Below, piece after piece: positions 43,686 through 47,522 of a stretch of 47,522 nt of DNA (position 1 is the first letter of the stretch; the number at the start of each line of letters is the position of its first letter). The stretch comes from Enterococcus villorum (GTDB taxonomy: Bacteria > Bacillota > Bacilli > Lactobacillales > Enterococcaceae). A program made the position numbers and the translations under genes. The notes beneath the pieces are model-generated. The model was given only the letters and a program-made list of their open reading frames with translations, was not told the DNA's origin and did not search any database. The stretch spans positions 1-47,522 of the forward strand of contig NZ_BJWF01000019.1 of assembly GCF_007990225.1 (NCBI RefSeq). The letters run 5' to 3'.

Positions 43686-44120
43686 ATGGAAAAATTTACT
43701 GGATATATTCGCGAACCATTTTATTACGAAACGGATCAAATGGGGATCATCCACCACAGCAATTATGTTCGTTGGTTGGAAGAGTCACGTGTGGCTTTTC
43801 TTAATCATTTAGGTTTTAGTTACAAAAAAATTGAAGATTCAGGTGTGATTATCCCAGTATTGGCTATCACTTGTCAGTATAAAGAAATGATTCGCTATGG
43901 TGAAACTGTCCGTATTTTGCCAAAAATTGAAAAATATAATGGGACAAGATTAGATTTCATCTATGAAATCTATGGATTGAGTGATGGCAAACTGCGTACT
44001 ACTGGTTCTAGTAATCACTGTTTTTTACTGGCAGAAACCCAACAATTGGTCAAAATTGATCGAGTACTACCCACACTAGACCACTTATTTCAAGAATATG
44101 TTCAAATAGACTTTGATTAA
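43686..44120 (+). CDS. 4HBT-family acyl-CoA thioesterase (YbgC/FadM-like)
   Basis: 144 residues from the ATG at 43686 with RBS AAGGAGC; a longer open frame from 43632 is inside the previous gene. Hot-dog fold. YYETDQMGIIHHSNYVRWLEESR contains the active-site Asp and conserved His-Asn of the YbgC group. It hydrolyses acyl- or acyl-ACP/CoA thioesters; the natural substrate is unknown. Translationally close to nnrD and likely co-transcribed. Confidence 0.88.
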   Translation: MEKFTGYIREPFYYETDQMGIIHHSNYVRWLEESRVAFLNHLGFSYKKIEDSGVIIPVLAITCQYKEMIRYGETVRILPKIEKYNGTRLDFIYEIYGLSDGKLRTTGSSNHCFLLAETQQLVKIDRVLPTLDHLFQEYVQIDFD

Positions 44121-44238
44121 AGAAAACTAAATGATTTAACCATTGCTTAATTCTTAAGAGAAGGTAAAACTCTGGACCTTTTTTCTTGTGTTGTCTGACG
44201 TAATTCGTATAATAAAAAGAAAAAAGCAGGTGATTGTC

Positions 44239-44406
44239 ATGTATGTTATCAAAGTATTGCACGGTTACATTGATAAAACTGGCTCCCGCACACGAGAAAA
44301 AAATCCAGAAAATTTATTAATCTTTAAGGAAAAGAAAGATTCCGAAGCTTTTGCAAAACAAATTGGTGGACGTGTCAAACCACTACAGGAGATGCGTACC
44401 GATTGA
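44239..44406 (+). CDS. Small conserved hypothetical protein
   Basis: 55 residues from the ATG at 44239 with the weak RBS GCAGGTG. Sequence starts MYVIKVLHGYIDKTGSRTREK and includes EKKDSEAFAKQIGGRVKPL; basic and probably soluble. It resembles short uncharacterised proteins in enterococci. The compact position with a strong downstream terminator supports expression. No function can be given. Confidence 0.65.
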   Translation: MYVIKVLHGYIDKTGSRTREKNPENLLIFKEKKDSEAFAKQIGGRVKPLQEMRTD

Positions 44407-44417
44407 AAATCAAAACA

Positions 44418-44478
44418 AAAAAACATACTAAGAGGGTAAGCTTATCTGCGGATAAAATTACCCTTTTAGTATGTTTTA
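44418..44478 (+). terminator. Long terminator after the small protein gene
   Basis: ACATACTAAGAGGGTAA (44423-44439) pairs with TTACCCTTTTAGTATGT (44458-44474) with two mismatches; an inner TATC / GATA stem closes it. Confidence 0.85.
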
Positions 44479-44561
44479 CAATATAATAAAAATGAACACG
44501 GATTATAAGCATATACATTCATTTCAAATAAATAGTCATCTAACTTGCAGCAATAGACACG

Positions 44562-44627
44562 CTAAATTTTTTTACCAGAAAAAATAACAGCAAAGCACAC
44601 AGATATAACTACAAATATCATCGTCAT
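44562..44627 (-). CDS. Possible 21-residue hydrophobic peptide
   Basis: An ATG at 44627 preceded by GGGAGAATTT encodes MTMIFVVISVCFAVIFSGKKI and then TAG. One membrane helix with a basic end, as in small type I toxin peptides or as a remnant of a larger membrane protein. No antisense RNA or terminator was identified, so it is only a candidate. Confidence 0.3.
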   Translation of the reverse strand: MTMIFVVISVCFAVIFSGKKI

Positions 44628-44656
44628 AAATTCTCCCAATGAACCAATCTACTTAT

Positions 44657-44833
44657 TTATAGATGGATAAATTGTATATCATAATAAAGTAATGCATAAA
44701 ACAAGATGATAAAGTAACACATCATCTTTAAATAAGATCCTTTTTCACCTTGTATTTTTTCTAAAAAACGTACTAAAAAAATGTAAGAAAAAAAATAACT
44801 ATACCTAAAATCCACGTAAATAGATCTCTCCAA
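44657..44833 (-). pseudogene. Remnant of a small two-helix membrane protein
   Basis: An open frame on the minus strand, without a good start or RBS (a TTG at 44833), encodes YSYFFSYIFLVRFL, the loop EKIQGEKGSYLKM and MCYFIILFYALLYYDIQFI. The alternation of two helices and a polar loop looks like real protein sequence. A frame with ATG is absent, so the gene is probably decayed. It lies in the 550-base stretch 44480-45030 that otherwise shows nothing convincing. Confidence 0.35.
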
Positions 44834-44968
44834 TAACAGTCTAAAAAACTTTATGAATAAAAATGTTTTTTATAGATCGTTTCCTATTATAATTTTCACA
44901 ACTTATTCTTTAAAAAACCTTGCTCGTTCTATTGAACTATTAGAAAACCAAATAATATCATAGTTGCG

Positions 44969-45031
44969 CAAAAAAAAAGACTAGAACAATAATCAGAGAA
45001 AAATCTAATCATTGACCTAGTCTCTTTTTGT
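44969..45031 (-). terminator. Terminator after the lipoprotein gene
   Basis: Minus strand AGACTAG / CTAGTCT outer stem with an inner CAATGATTA / TGATTATTG pairing, followed by nine T. Confidence 0.8.
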
Positions 45032-45033
45032 CT

Positions 45034-45750
45034 TTAATGGACGGCTTCCAACATTACATCACTTTGTCCTTCAGGAGCGTTTCCTGCATAATTAGGCGTA
45101 ATTAGTGAAAGTCCACCGTTACTATTTTTAAATACATAAAATGGGCTATATTCATTGGATGTATTTGCAGAAGAAAGCTTATTTAACAAATTAATTTTTG
45201 TATTGACTTTTACCGTTCTAATAGTATTTCCTGCATAAGAAGAAATTCTAATCGATGTTGTAGGAATAGTTTCAATTGATGCCGTATAAACAGTAGGTTC
45301 TCCGCCACTCTTCGGATTGCTAGTCATGGTCATTTGCCCATTATTATTTTCAAGAGTCACGGAAGCTGGTACATTCGCTCCTCTAAATTGGAAAGTCGTA
45401 GGGATATTAAATTGACCTGGATCCACTGCATAAGGAAATTCATTCGTGACAGTTGAATTTTCAGTAGTCGTTTGTGTTGTAGAAGACATTTGGGTATTGT
45501 TAACAGCTGGTTGTGAATTTTCAGTAGACGCTGATTCAGAACTAACTGTCTCATTGTTACTTGATGAACTTTTACTGGTAACAGTTGATTTTGAACTAGA
45601 AGCCTTGTTATGACTTGATGAACTTACAGTGGAAGATGTTTGGATAGAAGTTTCAGTCGTTACTGATTTATATTTAGCAACCACATTTTTTGTCCCACAA
45701 CCAACGAATAAAAAAACAGATGAAATTAATAATAATCCTAACTTTTTCAT
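45034..45750 (-). CDS. Ser/Thr-rich lipoprotein
   Basis: 238 residues. Signal peptide MKKLGLLLISSVFLFVG with lipobox VGCG; the Cys is about residue 19. Residues ~30-100 are a Ser/Thr/Asn-rich linker (TETSIQTSSTVSSSSH ... SSKSTVTSKSSSSN), probably extended or glycosylated. The C-terminal ~130 residues contain strands (FQFRGANVPASVTLENNNGQMTMT, PTTSIRISSYAGNTIRTVKVNTK) of an uncharacterised beta-rich domain. Exported and membrane-anchored. Single gene divergent from the membrane protein at 45928. Confidence 0.88.
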   Translation of the reverse strand: MKKLGLLLISSVFLFVGCGTKNVVAKYKSVTTETSIQTSSTVSSSSHNKASSSKSTVTSKSSSSNNETVSSESASTENSQPAVNNTQMSSTTQTTTENSTVTNEFPYAVDPGQFNIPTTFQFRGANVPASVTLENNNGQMTMTSNPKSGGEPTVYTASIETIPTTSIRISSYAGNTIRTVKVNTKINLLNKLSSANTSNEYSPFYVFKNSNGGLSLITPNYAGNAPEGQSDVMLEAVH

Positions 45751-45927
45751 ATAAATCTCCTATTTATTAATATTTATTCATCATAGCATATTGTTTATAA
45801 GAAATAAGATATTCGTTAAAATAATATTATCGTATTTTAATCAATATGAAAACTTTCAAAAATAAAACTTGTATTATACGAATATCAAATGTAAAATAAT
45901 TGTTATTTAACTTAGTGAGGTGTTTGT

Positions 45928-46494
45928 ATGGAATTCAATATTGAACTTCTTTTTAGTATCTTTGTATTTTTTTCGATTATTGTTTGTATTTGGTCAGTGT
46001 GGATTAATAAAATGAAAAAGCATTTAAAAATTGAAAAAGAAAAACTACTCAAAAAACAATATCCAGATTTAACCAATACTGACAAGAGATATCGAGAAAC
46101 TTGCATCCGTGAGTATTATAAACATTATTTTATAAAGTTTCCTCGGTTGTATAATACTATTCTTATTATGATAATAATATTACAGGGTATAATGATTGGT
46201 TGTTACTTTTCTGATAATTTTTCTGGAATCTTTTTAGCTTTAGCTATATATATTTTTTTAAGTTTACTATTACAATTTTTAACTCCAAGTATAGAAAAAC
46301 AACAAGATTTTTGGACGAAATATCTAGAACAATATCCAGATAATCCATTAAAAATTATTCTCTATCCAATGGAAAAGAGTAAACGAATAGCTAAACAACT
46401 TAAATTGAGAGCTGTCTTTGGCTTTCTATTAGTAATCTATACACTCTTTGTGGCTTGGGTGCTATTTTATCAGGGTTATATCCCTCCCTTTTGA
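45928..46494 (+). CDS. Hypothetical membrane protein with about four helices
   Basis: 188 residues. Helices at ~7-27 (LFSIFVFFSIIVCIWSVWI), ~76-95 (ILIMIIILQGIMIGCYF), ~100-118 (IFLALAIYIFLSLLLQFL) and ~163-184 (VFGFLLVIYTLFVAWVLFY). A basic coiled segment (MKKHLKIEKEKLLKKQYPDL) follows the first helix. RBS GTGAGGTG. Divergent from the lipoprotein. No family recognised. Confidence 0.7.
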   Translation: MEFNIELLFSIFVFFSIIVCIWSVWINKMKKHLKIEKEKLLKKQYPDLTNTDKRYRETCIREYYKHYFIKFPRLYNTILIMIIILQGIMIGCYFSDNFSGIFLALAIYIFLSLLLQFLTPSIEKQQDFWTKYLEQYPDNPLKIILYPMEKSKRIAKQLKLRAVFGFLLVIYTLFVAWVLFYQGYIPPF

Positions 46495-46615
46495 CATCTA
46501 CTTGGTAAATTCAAAAAGAGAAGGATAAATTCCACAATAAATTTACCGCCATTCAAGGATAACCATAAATCTCTAATTTTAAATAACAGGTTATGGCATA
46601 GAAACTATTATCAAG

Positions 46616-47522
46616 CTAATCAAAAATAAGTTTAGTAACTTTTGTGAACATCCCAAAAACTACAGAAGCAGCAGCAGCGGCACCACCAATAACAGCTTCT
46701 CCAGGGGCAAAAATTGTTACAACTCCTAGAATACCAACAACTACTGCAACTTCTGCAACTCCCCCCCAATTAAAAAGTTTATTGTAATCTTCTACAGGAT
46801 AAGATACAAGTCCGCCAGGTACTTGTTTGAAATACATTTCAAAACCAACTTCTGTCTCAACTTCCTGCTTATCTGTTTCTGTCTTATATTGGAATGTGAT
46901 TTTTGTTCCAGGGCAACCGGGCTCTTCTTTTCGTTTTGCTACAGAAAAAATAATAGCTCCATTTTTAATTTTTACCGCATATTTTTCAACCGTTTTCTTA
47001 AAATTAAGATAGTCCAATGTTCCTACAAGTCCAGAAGGAAAAATTCCTCCCACTATATCATCGACATTGACACTAATCTTGCCATTCTTGATCGAAAAAT
47101 AAGCTCCTTCGTTGCCTTTAACGGTCCAAGTGGCACTTGTGGTTATCCAAAGATCTACACCAGGAGCGACCACTGGCCCATAGGTTCGTTCTGCTTTAAA
47201 TTCCGCTTTAGAAAAGGCAGAAAAAAGAGGGTTCTCTGTAATAATGTCATGAGCTGAAGCATTAATGATAGCATCAATATCCACTGACGGTGTAGTATCC
47301 ACCTTTGTTCCTTCCGTATAATGCCCTAAATCATCTCTCGGTACATAGGTTGAGAATGGATTAGCGCAGGCAATCCCGATTTGAAGACGATCCAAGGGTT
47401 CTCCTAACATCCCTGCCCAGCCGTCATAACCCGGAATGGAGGTTCCATCATCACAACAGACATTTAGCCACCCTGATCGATTAGCCGTTTGTGAACGATA
47501 ATACGCTTGAGACAATGTCTCT
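46616..47522 (-). CDS. Partial surface protein with a ChW-like repeat and hydrophobic C-terminus
   Basis: The frame is open to the window edge (no start needed; a TTG at 47515 is not decisive), so this is a C-terminal fragment of at least 300 residues. Near its visible N-terminus YYRSQTANRSGW ... GWAGMLGEPLDRLQIGI resembles the clostridial hydrophobic-W (ChW) repeat, with Gly-Trp and a closing L-xx-L-x-I strand; this is my reading, not a search result. The last ~50 residues (GGVAEVAVVVGILGVVTIFAPGEAVIGGAAAAASVV) form one or two Gly/Ala-rich hydrophobic helices. Such ends are found in membrane-inserting toxins and in some surface proteins. No LPxTG is present. Function unknown. Confidence 0.55.
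   Translation of the reverse strand, partial: ETLSQAYYRSQTANRSGWLNVCCDDGTSIPGYDGWAGMLGEPLDRLQIGIACANPFSTYVPRDDLGHYTEGTKVDTTPSVDIDAIINASAHDIITENPLFSAFSKAEFKAERTYGPVVAPGVDLWITTSATWTVKGNEGAYFSIKNGKISVNVDDIVGGIFPSGLVGTLDYLNFKKTVEKYAVKIKNGAIIFSVAKRKEEPGCPGTKITFQYKTETDKQEVETEVGFEMYFKQVPGGLVSYPVEDYNKLFNWGGVAEVAVVVGILGVVTIFAPGEAVIGGAAAAASVVFGMFTKVTKLIFD

Overview
The window looks like a low-GC Gram-positive chromosome, most likely Enterococcus of the faecium/durans/hirae/mundtii group. The evidence is the tyrS-tyrDC-tyrP-nhaC tyramine locus behind a T-box, the malT / malP-pgmB-malM-malR maltose locus, a dhaM-dhaK-dhaL dihydroxyacetone kinase operon, padC with its PadR regulator, and pepV. The species call is inference from gene content only.

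Layout. 1-4 kb: a PadR / DUF1700 / DUF4097 envelope operon and an OmpR-type two-component system. 4.1-6.5 kb: a fused ABC ATPase-permease divergent from that two-component system. 6.8-8.4 kb: debris, namely an orphan MazE-like antitoxin, a DUF1905 protein and a frameshifted DUF4811 gene. 8.4-11.7 kb: a 14-TM MFS exporter divergent from a MerR regulator, then padR divergent from padC with a textbook PadR operator. 12.2-14.9 kb: a GT-C-like membrane protein and a repeat protein with EPIYA-like tyrosine motifs. 15-23.8 kb: an EEP-family hydrolase and the maltose PTS/phosphorylase regulon, with LacI-type operators at both divergent promoters. 23.8-31 kb: the tyramine/NhaC locus, with structured leaders in front of tyrS, tyrP and nhaC. 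31-41 kb: conserved genes (HI_0552-like, dhaMKL, ybjQ) interleaved with at least four AT-rich coiled-coil genes and with broken duplicates of their neighbours. 41-44.5 kb: pepV, a NAD(P)HX dehydratase, a thioesterase and a small protein. 44.5-47.5 kb: a lipoprotein, a membrane protein and a partial ChW-like surface protein.

Working together. MalT imports maltose as maltose-6-phosphate in the classical PTS manner, or the locus works through maltose; MalP, PgmB and MalM handle the sugar phosphates and anomers, and MalR switches both promoters. TyrDC makes tyramine, TyrP exchanges it for tyrosine, NhaC adjusts Na+/H+, and tyrS with its T-box senses tRNA-Tyr charging. DhaM passes PTS phosphate to the DhaK/DhaL kinase, with a consensus cre site upstream.

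The least explained material is (a) the 321-residue protein at 13943-14908, whose N-terminal repeats carry four PLYANV / SPIYVNV / EPIYTEI tyrosine motifs, followed by a helical region and a basic tail; this layout recalls translocated EPIYA effectors of Gram-negative pathogens; and (b) the coiled-coil family at 32-41 kb, whose members share short motifs (IPPxLxxEY, MxPxLxxHMxPxL, FxxxFTGxK, a C-terminal IHxARK...MNHxxSR tail) and which has expanded by tandem duplication that also copied pieces of dhaL and of the HI_0552-like gene. One member is split by a single in-frame stop. Neither group has a Sec signal peptide, and their function is unknown.
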